A DNA stretch of 64,000 nucleotides from Prodigiosinella aquatilis (GTDB lineage: Bacteria > Pseudomonadota > Gammaproteobacteria > Enterobacterales > Enterobacteriaceae): positions 4,464,001 through 4,528,000 of the forward strand of contig CP128857.1 in NCBI GenBank assembly GCA_030388725.1. Direction: 5' to 3'. The notes under the pieces are model-generated. The model saw only the letters and a list, made by a program, of their open reading frames with translations, did not search any database and was not told the DNA's origin. The number at the start of each line of letters is the position of its first letter. Position 1 is the stretch's first letter. Below are positions 17,116-25,354 of the stretch, piece after piece. The translations under genes were made by a program, and so were the position numbers.

Positions 17116-18215
17116 ATCAACGCATTCATGATGCTGATGAAAAAACCTCCAGTATGCGATGGCGCCTGATTCTGGCGCTAGGCAGCATTCTATTGGTTTG
17201 TCAGCTCATCAGCGTGGCATGGTTATGGCACGAAAGCAAAGAGCAGATTGAACTGCTAGTTGAACAGACACTAACCGCCAAAACACTCCATCGTGATATC
17301 GATCAGGAAATTCGCGAAGCCATCGCCTCGCTCAGCGTGCCAAGCCTGGTTATGGTAATCGCTTCACTGCTGATGTGTGTTCAGGCGGTAAACTGGATTA
17401 CCCGCCCACTATCACGCTTGCAGCAAAATTTGCAAAATCGCACTGCTGAAAACCTTGAACCACTAGAATATGACAGTAACATCACCGAAATAAGAGCCGT
17501 TACCAGTAGCCTGAATCAACTTTTTTTGCGACTCAACGGAACACTATGTCGCGACCGGCAATTCACTGCCGATGTAGCGCACGAATTACGAACGCCACTG
17601 GCTGGCATCCGTCTGCATCTCGAGTTGCAGGAACAACATTATCAGATAAATTGCCAGCCGTTGATTAACCGCATTGATAAACTGACCAAAACGGTTGAGC
17701 ATTTACTACTGTTAGCCCGTACCGGACATGAGTTTGCTTCTGGGCATTACCAGATGGTATCGCTGATTGATGATGTCATTTCTCCTACTCTGGAAGAATT
17801 GACAGAAATGATCGAACAGCGCCACCAAACACTGGAATGGCAATTGCCAAAAGAAGATACAGTGATTAAAGGGGATGCTACGCTGTTGCAGTTGATGCTG
17901 CGTAATCTAGTAGAAAATGCCCATCGTTATAGCCCGGAAAACAGTACGATCACGATTGCCTTGAATCCGTTGGAAAATGATGTAACGGAATTGCTGGTAC
18001 AGGACCAAGGGCCGGGCATTGATGAAAATAAGGCTGGCGAGTTGAGCAAAGCCTTTGTCCGCATGGATACTCGTTACGGTGGTATCGGCCTGGGGTTAAG
18101 TATTGTCACCCGCATTGCCCAATTGCATCAGGGACAATTCTTTTTGGAGAATTGCTCGCAACACTCTGGCGCTCAGGCCCGGGTGGTATTCAACCATCAG
18201 GAAAGTATCATCTAA
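17112..18215 (+). CDS. pmrB: Sensor histidine kinase PmrB (BasS)
   Basis: Membrane kinase partner of PmrA. The 367 residues show membrane segments near 19-39 and 73-95 with a short periplasmic loop carrying two ExxE motifs (ESKE and EIRE), the type of motif used by Salmonella PmrB to bind ferric iron. A HAMP region follows, then the H-box FTADVAHELRTPLAG, the N-box LVENAHRYSPE, and G-boxes DQGPGI and GGIGLGLSI. The start overlaps pmrA by 4 bases. The signal specificity is inferred from these motifs. Confidence 0.93.
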   Translation: MNQRIHDADEKTSSMRWRLILALGSILLVCQLISVAWLWHESKEQIELLVEQTLTAKTLHRDIDQEIREAIASLSVPSLVMVIASLLMCVQAVNWITRPLSRLQQNLQNRTAENLEPLEYDSNITEIRAVTSSLNQLFLRLNGTLCRDRQFTADVAHELRTPLAGIRLHLELQEQHYQINCQPLINRIDKLTKTVEHLLLLARTGHEFASGHYQMVSLIDDVISPTLEELTEMIEQRHQTLEWQLPKEDTVIKGDATLLQLMLRNLVENAHRYSPENSTITIALNPLENDVTELLVQDQGPGIDENKAGELSKAFVRMDTRYGGIGLGLSIVTRIAQLHQGQFFLENCSQHSGAQARVVFNHQESII

Positions 18216-18240
18216 CCCGCGAACAGGAAGCGAAGTATAC

Positions 18241-18775
18241 TCAGATAAAACGGCTGCGAAATGCCTGAGTTCGTCGGTGTTGTGGGTAAGTTAACACCTC
18301 TTCAGGCGTCCCCTGCTCCACGACCACACCGCCATCCATGAATACCACCCGGTCAGCCGCCTCACGGGCGAACCCAATTTCATGGGTTACCACGACATAG
18401 TCAACCCTTTCTCTGCCAACGCTCGCATCGTCGCCAGCACTTCTCCCACCAGTTCAGGGTCGAGTGCAGACGTTGGCTCATCAAACAGCATCAGCCTCGG
18501 TTTAATCGCCAGTGCCCGAGCGATTGCCACCCGTTGTTGCTGGCCGCCGGAGAGATGGCGTGGCCAGACATCGGCCTTGTCATTCAATCCTACGGTTGCC
18601 AGCAGCTCAGTTGCAAAACGAATGGCTTCCTCTCGAGGATATTTGTGAACCCCGATAGGTGCTTCAATGATATTTTGTAACACCGTTATATGCGGATAAA
18701 GATTGAATTGCTGAAATACCATACCGATTTCCTGACGTTGACGCGCAATCTTACGCGGCGACAAGCGGCAGTGCG
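18241..18775 (-). pseudogene. Truncated, frameshifted polar amino acid ABC transporter ATPase
   Basis: Two minus-strand frames together give the C-terminal two thirds of a GlnQ/HisP-type ATPase. The first has SPRKIARQRQEIGMVFQQF, the signature LSGGQQQRVAIARAL and the Walker B LMLFDEPTSALDPE. It then hits a stop after GLTM at about 18387-18400. One base appears to be lost there; the next frame continues VVTHEIGFAREAADRVVFMD to a stop at 18241. The Walker A part is missing because the 5' end is cut at about 18775, next to another gene fragment. It is a dead gene. Confidence 0.85.
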
Positions 18776-18889
18776 CAGTTTATCCGGGTCAGCACATCAA
18801 TGATGAAAAAGGAGCAGGTTGAAAGCATCGCCGATGCGTTAATTCTCGCCTGTGGTATGGAGCCAGGTGAACATCAAGCCTGTCTTTGA
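18770..18889 (+). pseudogene. 3' remnant of an unidentified gene
   Basis: A plus-strand frame with no start ends at TGA 18887 and reads naturally as a C-terminal helix pair (QFIRVSTSMMKKEQVESI, then ADALILACGMEPGEHQACL). It abuts the broken 5' end of the ABC ATPase pseudogene, so the two fragments mark a deletion or rearrangement junction near 18770. I do not recognise the family. Confidence 0.4.
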
Positions 18890-18891
18890 CA

Positions 18892-18920
18892 TAAAAAAAC
18901 CGCTGGTTTCCCAGCGGTTT
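18892..18920 (-). terminator. Terminator after fkpA
   Basis: A perfect 9-bp stem AACCGCTGG/CCAGCGGTT with a 4-base loop, followed on the minus strand by seven T residues. It is about 30 bases past the fkpA stop and may also stop transcription coming from the left. Confidence 0.92.
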
Positions 18921-18950
18921 ATATTTGGATACTGTTGTGGAATTACATTG

Positions 18951-19772
18951 TTACTTCGCGCTTTTCTTGGCCTCGTCACCAGCTGGTTTTCCCGCCTTGG
19001 CGCTATCTGCCGCTTTGGTTTGCGCGTCTGATTTGACATCCAGTAATTCAACATCAAACACCAGTGTAGAGTTGGGTGGGATCCCTGGAACACCAGTTTC
19101 ACCGTAGGCTAATGCTGGCGGAATAACCAGCTCGATTTTGCCACCTTTCTTCACGTGCTTCAGACCTTCAGTCCAACCGGGGATAACACCATCCAGACGG
19201 AAAGAAAGCGGTTCGCCGCGCTTGTAAGAATTATCGAACTCAGTACCATCTACCAACGTACCTTTATAATTCACTACCACCGTATCGCTATCTTTCGGTA
19301 CAGCACCGGTGCCTTCTTTATCTACTTTATAAAGCAGACCAGACTTGGTCTTCTTCACGCCTTTTTCTTTGGCGAAAGCATCACGGTATTTCGTCCCTTT
19401 ATCAGCGTTTTCTTTAGCATCTTGCTTCATTTTCGCCTGAGAAGCTGCTTTCACCCGGCCTTCAAACGATTGCAATGTTTTTTCGATCTCTTCGTCAGAC
19501 AGTTTGCTCTTATCAGCAAATGCATCCTGAACACCTTGGATCAGCTGTTCCTTATCCAGCTTTATACCCAATTTTTCTTGTTCTTTCAGGGAGTTGTCCA
19601 TGTAACGCCCTAAGGATGCACCTAATGCATACGCCGCAGCCTGATCATCATTATTGAATTTTGCTGTTGCATTACTATCCGTCGCTTTCGCCGTATCCGC
19701 AGCCATGACACCTGCATTCAAAGCCAGTGCCATTGTGGTTGCTAACAGCGTTACTTTAAACAGTGATTTCAT
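18951..19772 (-). CDS. fkpA: Periplasmic FKBP-type peptidyl-prolyl isomerase FkpA
   Basis: Periplasmic prolyl isomerase and chaperone induced by envelope stress in relatives. The ATG giving MKSLFKVTLLATTMAL is preceded by GGAGAGATGG and starts a signal peptide cleaved after about VMA-AD; 273 residues result. The longer frame upstream lacks support. An N-terminal helical dimerisation domain (residues 30-130) is followed by the FKBP domain with VVNYKGTLVDGTEFDNSY, GVIPGWTEGL and IPPALAYGE. The C-terminus is Ala/Lys-rich. Confidence 0.96.
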   Translation of the reverse strand: MKSLFKVTLLATTMALALNAGVMAADTAKATDSNATAKFNNDDQAAAYALGASLGRYMDNSLKEQEKLGIKLDKEQLIQGVQDAFADKSKLSDEEIEKTLQSFEGRVKAASQAKMKQDAKENADKGTKYRDAFAKEKGVKKTKSGLLYKVDKEGTGAVPKDSDTVVVNYKGTLVDGTEFDNSYKRGEPLSFRLDGVIPGWTEGLKHVKKGGKIELVIPPALAYGETGVPGIPPNSTLVFDVELLDVKSDAQTKAADSAKAGKPAGDEAKKSAK

Positions 19773-19987
19773 CCATCTCTCCAGAATCTGGAGCGACATG
19801 CCCCAGCGATCGTTAAAAAGTCGGTCACTACTATAACCGTGCGCACGAAGGCAACACAACGATGTGCGCAACAATACATTAAGAAAAATAACTTACCCGG
19901 TAATTGCGCCTTAATCAGACTGTTTTTACTACCAGAAGTTTCCGCTTTCTGACAAACTCTACGGACATCGCTTGGAGAGGAGAGAAA

Positions 19988-20206
19988 ATGTCACCGCAAT
20001 GGCTTGAACAACGACTTGAACAATTGGAAAGCCGAATCTCGTTTCAGGAAGTCACAATTGAGGAACTGAACCAGACGGTAGTGCAGCATGAGTTAGAGAT
20101 GGTAAAACTGCGTGAGCAACTGCGCTTATTAACTGAACGGCTACGGACTCAGCAGACATCGCTGCTTGCTCCCGTGTCTGAAGAAACACCACCACCACAT
20201 TATTAA
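19988..20206 (+). CDS. slyX: SlyX protein
   Basis: Small protein of unknown function found next to fkpA/slyD in enterobacteria. The ATG at 19988 follows a strong GAGAGGAGAG ribosome-binding site, so I prefer it to the longer frame. The 72 residues begin MSPQWLEQRLEQLESR and form one long heptad-repeat helix, predicted coiled coil, ending in a proline/histidine tail (PPPHY). It is divergent from fkpA. Confidence 0.93.
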   Translation: MSPQWLEQRLEQLESRISFQEVTIEELNQTVVQHELEMVKLREQLRLLTERLRTQQTSLLAPVSEETPPPHY

Positions 20207-20245
20207 CCGCACTTAATTCTATTGCGTCATTGGCAGTAAGGTGTC

Positions 20246-21283
20246 TCACGCTTTACGCCATTGTCGGGGGCTGATCCCGAACCAGCGCCGGAAAGCCCGG
20301 GAAAACGCACTGACTTCCGAATACCCCAGCAAAAATGCCATCTCAGAAATCGAGAGCTGACGTTGCTGCAAATAGTGGGTTGCCATCTCACAACGGACTT
20401 TTTCAACCAGCGTCGTATAATTAATACCCTCATCTTTTAAACGCCGCTGCAATGACCAACTAGACAGACCTATCTTGTCCGCCACCTCATCCAGAACAGG
20501 TTCTCCCTGTGGCAACATATGCCGTACCTGGGTACGTGCCAAATCCACCACGCTTTGCGGATGTATATCACTGTTTAAACGCCGGATGGCATCCTGAACA
20601 ACCAGCAACAGTAACGGATCGCTATCTGGCATCGAACGAACTACATCCCGTTTAGGTATAAGCAATGAATTGAACGGCTGGTCAAAATAGACCGGTGCAT
20701 CAAAAACCTTACAGTGTTCATGCCATTGTTCCGGACGAGGATGCTCAAAATGAACTTCACGCGGTGCCCAGTTTCTACCCGCAGCATGGCGAATCAGGTT
20801 CAGGATCATCCCCAGGGTCAGTTCCGCATCCTGCCGGCAGTGCAGAATGGCGCCATGGCGAACCTGATAGTCAAAACGCCAGCAATCGCCTTTATCAACC
20901 AACCGCACCAGCGTGTCATGCTGGTGAAAAGGGAAAGCATTCACTACATTGTGCAACGCTTGCTCAAGCGTTGCACTGCACAATCCGACATACCCCACCA
21001 GCCCTAAAGACTGAGGCTTGAACTGTCGACCATAATGCAGACCGAAATTGTCACAGTCAGAATAACGAGCCGCTTCTTCAAGCACCCGGCAATAATTGAC
21101 CAACCCGACGCTCAATGTCGGGCAAGACAGATGCTCGGGATTGATACCGCTGATTCCCAGGATACGATCAGCGTCCCCCCCTTTATCACAGATGAACTGG
21201 CCCAACCCGGATGCTGCCGCAGCTAACACCCCCCGGTGCCCTACCTGCGTTTCGGTGATCGGCGGAAGTCGAAAAAGTGGCAT
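20246..21283 (-). CDS. AraC-family regulator, arabinose-binding-like N-domain
   Basis: Predicted activator of the adjoining amino-alcohol genes. The first 200 residues resemble the Arabinose_bd domain of OruR/ArgR-type AraC proteins (GLVGYVGLCSATLEQALHNV). The last 100 contain two helix-turn-helix units (LDEVADKIGLSSWSLQRRL and ISEMAFLLGYSEVSAFSRAF), ending GISPRQW. I place the start at 21283 (ATG, MPLFRLPP), 8 bases after AAGGA; an ATG two codons earlier is possible. It is encoded next to the kinase and permease genes, away from its normal context in the slyX-slyD block. Confidence 0.85.
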   Translation of the reverse strand: MPLFRLPPITETQVGHRGVLAAAASGLGQFICDKGGDADRILGISGINPEHLSCPTLSVGLVNYCRVLEEAARYSDCDNFGLHYGRQFKPQSLGLVGYVGLCSATLEQALHNVVNAFPFHQHDTLVRLVDKGDCWRFDYQVRHGAILHCRQDAELTLGMILNLIRHAAGRNWAPREVHFEHPRPEQWHEHCKVFDAPVYFDQPFNSLLIPKRDVVRSMPDSDPLLLLVVQDAIRRLNSDIHPQSVVDLARTQVRHMLPQGEPVLDEVADKIGLSSWSLQRRLKDEGINYTTLVEKVRCEMATHYLQQRQLSISEMAFLLGYSEVSAFSRAFRRWFGISPRQWRKA

Positions 21284-21450
21284 TTCCATTATCCTTACCC
21301 CGTAAGTAATCAGTTGAAGCAGAGGTAAGCCAGCAATTTTCATACCAGATAGAAAACGCACAATCAGACAGATTTTTGTAGGAAAAAGCACCACCACGAG
21401 ACAAAGAGTGCGCGTCACTGGTGCAAAACGTCCACAGGTGTGGCGATGAA

Positions 21451-22470
21451 CTAATCACACCCGACCGGCAGTGATGCTTTTTCCAGATAACGCCGGCACA
21501 ACCGCACACTGTGCTCACTCCAGTTATCACCCAGACTTTTCGCCTGCTCGGTCTGTGCATGAGAGCCAGCCCAGGCCATCAGTTGTATACGCCGCTGGAT
21601 CAATAATGCCGGAATGACTGCCATATCAGCGTCAGTGAGAGGGCAAATCCGCTGATAACCACGCAACCAGCCTGCTACCCAGGCGTCAGCACGGGGATGA
21701 TGCTCGACAAAACTGATTGCTGCGGCCAGGTCATGCAGATACCAGCCGAAACCACAGTCATCAAAATCAATGACCCGAGTTTCCCCTTTAAACATCAACA
21801 GGTTGGTTAATCGCAGATCGGCGTGAATCAGCCCATAACGCTGGCTGTCTTTGCCATAAGCATCCAACGCTTCTCCTACCTGATGCAGCGTTTCCTCGAT
21901 AACCGTATGATCTGTAGCCTGTAAACGGGGAGCATCCTGCCAACGTCCCCAATGACCATCTGAGCCGACCATCGTCTGGTGATCCCAAATGATGCGCCTG
22001 AATTGTGCGGGTTGTTGCCAGTTTCTGCTGTGTTGATGCAAACGAGCGGTAATCATCCCCAACTGCTCAAAAGCCCGAGCGTCCACTTCCGTGGTCGGCA
22101 TTTCGCCCTCAATCCAGTGAAACAGCACCACATGCCGTGGTGTCCCATCTGCCAGTATCACGGTTTGTACAACATCGCCATCTACTCCACCCAGTGCCTG
22201 CGGCACAGCGATACCCTCAGCACTCAACGCCGACAGCCAGGCAAGTTCGCAAGCAATTTCATCACGCTGGTGATAATTCTCTCGATGAATGCGCATGGCA
22301 TAGCGCTTTCCTCCAGCATCAAGCCGGTAGGTCGCATTTTCCGAACGGCACAATAACGTCAACTTCCCCTGTAGCGATGGGGCATAGCGTTTCATTGCCA
22401 CCTCGGCTAAATGGCTCATCGCCACGTCATCAAGCGTATCATATTGTTTTGCCATATTTTTCTCTCGCAA
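21451..22470 (-). CDS. APH-family kinase, possible amino-alcohol kinase
   Basis: A cytoplasmic phosphotransferase of the aminoglycoside/choline kinase fold, 339 residues; the start may be the ATG six codons in (MAKQYDTLDD). Visible motifs are a lysine/arginine nucleotide-binding strand (KRYAMRIHREN), the catalytic loop LIHADLRLTNLL (HxDxxxxN), and the metal-binding Asp in VIDFDDCGFGW. The divergent neighbour is an ethanolamine-type permease and an AraC gene follows. From knowledge of Erwinia amino-alcohol catabolism (ATP:amino-alcohol phosphotransferase) and hydroxylysine kinase, an ethanolamine or aminopropanol kinase is plausible. It does not look like a resistance enzyme. Confidence 0.75.
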   Translation of the reverse strand: MREKNMAKQYDTLDDVAMSHLAEVAMKRYAPSLQGKLTLLCRSENATYRLDAGGKRYAMRIHRENYHQRDEIACELAWLSALSAEGIAVPQALGGVDGDVVQTVILADGTPRHVVLFHWIEGEMPTTEVDARAFEQLGMITARLHQHSRNWQQPAQFRRIIWDHQTMVGSDGHWGRWQDAPRLQATDHTVIEETLHQVGEALDAYGKDSQRYGLIHADLRLTNLLMFKGETRVIDFDDCGFGWYLHDLAAAISFVEHHPRADAWVAGWLRGYQRICPLTDADMAVIPALLIQRRIQLMAWAGSHAQTEQAKSLGDNWSEHSVRLCRRYLEKASLPVGCD

Positions 22471-22769
22471 AGAGTAGTGTCCTGAGTAGTATTCAGGATG
22501 TAATCACTCTCTTTTCGATGCTTGACGTAAAAACGGCATTAGTTGACTACACATGACAACGGCAGGCATTTCTCTGCACCACTTGACTGTAAAGCGCAAA
22601 AATCACTGCCTTGGTGTCAAGTATCCCTTTATCTGACAGCGGCATTATCGACAACATGCGGACTCATCGGGCATGTTCCGTCGCAGAAAAAAATACAACG
22701 CTTTATCGAGTCACTCGTTATGAAAACGCCGTCTGTTTTCATCCTGAATTTGTTAGATGGGAGAGAGTC
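22471..22769. promoter_or_regulatory. Divergent promoter region, kinase/permease, with inverted repeat
   Basis: About 300 bases without a gene between the divergent kinase and permease genes. An inverted repeat ACTTGAC (22581-22587) and GTCAAGT (22616-22622) lies centrally and may be an operator, for example for the nearby AraC regulator. I could not fix the promoters with confidence. Confidence 0.4.
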
Positions 22770-24137
22770 ATGACAACGCAGCTAAAACCCACCCTGGGAG
22801 CCCTCCATTTGTGGGGGATCGCAGTCGGTCTGGTCATTTCCGGCGAATATTTCGGCTGGAGCTATGGCTGGGGGGTGGCAGGCACGATGGGATTTTTGAT
22901 CACTTCACTGCTTATTGCCGCCATGTATACCTGTTTTATTTTTAGTTTCACCGAACTGACCACCGCCATTCCCCATGCTGGCGGGCCATTTGCCTACAGC
23001 CGTCGGGCGTTTGGTGAAACCGGTGGACTGATTGCTGGTATGGCCACACTGATCGAATTTGTGTTTGCACCGCCGGCCATCGCTATGGCGATCGGCGCTT
23101 ATCTCAATGTCCAATACCCCGGACTTGATCCGCGTTATGCGGCTACCGGGGCCTACCTTATTTTTATGACACTGAATATTCTGGGGGTAAAACTTGCTGC
23201 CATGTTCGAGTTGTTAGTGACATTGCTGGCTGTAGCGGAATTACTGGTATTTATGGGGGTCGTCGCACCAGGGTTTAGTGTCAGCCACTTCGTCGCCAAC
23301 GGCTGGGCAGGTAGTGATCACTTCAGCATGTCGTCTGTTTCCGGAATCTTCGCCGCCATTCCTTTCGCCATCTGGTTCTTTCTGGCGATTGAAGGAGCGG
23401 CCATGGCCGCCGAAGAAGCCAAAGATCCCAAAAGAACCATTCCTAAAGCCTATATCACCGGCATTATAACGCTGGTCGTGCTGGCACTGGGCGTGATGTT
23501 CCTTGCCGGTGGCGTAGGTGACTGGAGAACGTTGTCCAATATCAACGATCCGCTGCCGCAGGCGATGAAAATTGTCGTGGGTGAGCACTCAGGTTGGATG
23601 CATATGCTAGTCTGGATCGGGCTGTTCGGACTGATCGCCAGCTTCCACGGTATCATTCTGGGTTATTCCCGCCAGTTCTTTGCACTGGCACGAGCCGGTT
23701 ATCTGCCCACCGGGTTGGCAAAACTCTCCCGTTTCCAGACGCCGCACCGAGCGATCATCACTGGCGGGATCATCGGTATTGCCGCCATCTTCAGCGATGG
23801 CTGGATTAACCTGCAAGGCATGAGCCTGACGGCGGCGATGATCACTATGGCAGTATTCGGTGCCATCGTGATGTACATCATGAGTATGCTAAGTCTGTTC
23901 CGGCTGCGCCGCAGCGCACCAGAGCTGGAACGCACCTTCCGTGCGCCTGGCTACCCCATTGTGCCCGCTATTGCACTGGTACTGGCGCTGGTCTGTCTGA
24001 TCGCCATGCTGTGGTTCAATCCGCTGATTGGCGGGATCTTCATTGTCTTCATGCTGGTGGGTTACAGCTATTTCCTGGTGACCAAAACCCAGCGAAATAA
24101 CGCACCGCAAGATGTACTGCTGATGGGAGAAGAATAA
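22770..24137 (+). CDS. Ethanolamine-type APC-family permease
   Basis: Inner-membrane transporter of the amino acid-polyamine-organocation family, 455 residues with about 12 membrane segments. The ATG at 22770 follows GGGAGAGAGTC and gives MTTQLKPTLGALHLWGI. The block WGIAVGLVISGEYFGWSYGW and the stretch FTELTTAIPHAGGPFAYSR are characteristic of the ethanolamine permease subfamily (Eat). Paired with a kinase and AraC regulator, it probably imports an amino alcohol as carbon or nitrogen source. The substrate is inferred. Confidence 0.88.
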   Translation: MTTQLKPTLGALHLWGIAVGLVISGEYFGWSYGWGVAGTMGFLITSLLIAAMYTCFIFSFTELTTAIPHAGGPFAYSRRAFGETGGLIAGMATLIEFVFAPPAIAMAIGAYLNVQYPGLDPRYAATGAYLIFMTLNILGVKLAAMFELLVTLLAVAELLVFMGVVAPGFSVSHFVANGWAGSDHFSMSSVSGIFAAIPFAIWFFLAIEGAAMAAEEAKDPKRTIPKAYITGIITLVVLALGVMFLAGGVGDWRTLSNINDPLPQAMKIVVGEHSGWMHMLVWIGLFGLIASFHGIILGYSRQFFALARAGYLPTGLAKLSRFQTPHRAIITGGIIGIAAIFSDGWINLQGMSLTAAMITMAVFGAIVMYIMSMLSLFRLRRSAPELERTFRAPGYPIVPAIALVLALVCLIAMLWFNPLIGGIFIVFMLVGYSYFLVTKTQRNNAPQDVLLMGEE

Positions 24138-24161
24138 CCGGTTACCGAGCGTCAACGTCAA

Positions 24162-24193
24162 ATAGAAAAGGCCGCATATACGGCCTTTTCTAT
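24162..24193. terminator. Bidirectional terminator, permease/slyD
   Basis: Long perfect stem centred on AAAAGGCCG/CGGCCTTTT with a 6-base loop CATATA, giving T-runs on both strands. It lies between the convergent permease and slyD genes. Confidence 0.92.
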
Positions 24194-24262
24194 CAATGGG
24201 TATCAGATTAGTTCCCCGTTCTCACCGGGATAGCAAATCCAGTAGCCTTTTTTATCGCAGGA

Positions 24263-24889
24263 TTAGTGGCAACCGCAGCCGCCATGACCGCCACAATCAC
24301 CTTTACCATGTTCATGACCATGACCGCCACAATCGCCTTTACCATGTTCATGGTCGTGACCACCGCAGCAACCGTCATGATCATGATCGTGACCGCCACA
24401 GCAGCCTTCGTGCTCGTGATCATGCTCACCGTGCACATGGCCGTGCGCCAGTTCTTCTTCCGTAGCTTCGCGGATGGCAACCACTTCCACGTTGAAGTTC
24501 AGGTTCTGACCTGCCAGCATATGATTGCCATCAACCACAACGTGCTCATCTTGAACTTCAGTAATTTCTACTGGTACCGGACCCTGATCGGTTTCTGCCA
24601 GAAAACGCATGCCGACTTCAAGTTCATCCACACCCATAAATACATCTTTAGGAACGCGCTGTACCAGATTCTCGTCATAGTTACCGTAGGCATCGTTAGC
24701 CCCTACGTTAACGTCAAATCGCTCACCCACATCACGGCCTTCCAACGCTTTTTCCAGACCGGAAATCAGCGAACCGTGGCCATGCAGGTAGTCCAGCGGT
24801 GCACTCACCGGAGACTCATCAACCAATACACCGTCTTCTGTACGTACCTGATAGGCCAGGCTGACCACCACGTCTTTTGCTACTTTCAT
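24263..24889 (-). CDS. slyD: FKBP-type isomerase and metallochaperone SlyD
   Basis: Cytoplasmic prolyl isomerase/chaperone that also supplies nickel for hydrogenase maturation. The FKBP domain with inserted flap spans residues 1-150 (MKVAKDVVVSLAYQVRTEDG, then GHGSLISGLEKALEG). A metal-binding tail of about 60 residues follows, made of repeated H-D/E-H, GCCGGHDH and CGGHGHEHGK units and ending GGCGCH. The tail is rich in internal near-repeats at DNA level, which also creates long but meaningless frames on the other strand. Confidence 0.97.
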   Translation of the reverse strand: MKVAKDVVVSLAYQVRTEDGVLVDESPVSAPLDYLHGHGSLISGLEKALEGRDVGERFDVNVGANDAYGNYDENLVQRVPKDVFMGVDELEVGMRFLAETDQGPVPVEITEVQDEHVVVDGNHMLAGQNLNFNVEVVAIREATEEELAHGHVHGEHDHEHEGCCGGHDHDHDGCCGGHDHEHGKGDCGGHGHEHGKGDCGGHGGCGCH

Positions 24890-25129
24890 GATATCTCCTA
24901 CCGTTGGAAATCAATTTTGCGCAAATTGTAGCTGAAAAAAATCTCCATGTACTGCCTGAGATAAAAAATCACAGCAACCAGCGTGGGATCTACCGTTCAA
25001 GGGCTATCTCTCACGTTATTCTGCACCAAAACAGGGCCGACCACCGATGTGCGACGCATTCGTTCAAGCTCGCGTATTTTCAATATTTGCTCACCTGACC
25101 GAGCAGTATTAACGTGCTGCGAGCATATT

Positions 25130-25336
25130 TTATTCAGGGTGGAAAATACCAATGATCTGTTTCTCGTCGGGGCGCGTTATCGCCTTCAACGACTCCTCAG
25201 ACTGACGCTGATGATAACCACATTTTACACAGATCACGACGTCGGTCTCATCTTCCCGACCGACGGCCAGCGTATCCTGCGAATGACATTGTGGGCAAAC
25301 CGCCCCAGCAATAAAACGTTTACGTATAGTTGCCAT
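25130..25336 (-). CDS. yheV: YheV-family zinc-ribbon protein
   Basis: Small protein of unknown function, 68 residues from the ATG at 25336 (MATIRKRFIAGAVCP). Two CxxC pairs (CPQC and CVKC) form a probable zinc ribbon, and the C-terminus IIGIFHPE is the family hallmark. It lies 18 bases downstream of kefB, probably in the kefG-kefB-yheV unit. The longer frame start four codons upstream is less like E. coli YheV. Confidence 0.93.
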   Translation of the reverse strand: MATIRKRFIAGAVCPQCHSQDTLAVGREDETDVVICVKCGYHQRQSEESLKAITRPDEKQIIGIFHPE

Positions 25337-25354
25337 GATTATTTCCAACCTTGA

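Noticed and set aside
24208..24480. His/Met-rich frames over the slyD tail
   Set aside because: Created by the repetitive metal-binding tail of slyD read in other frames.
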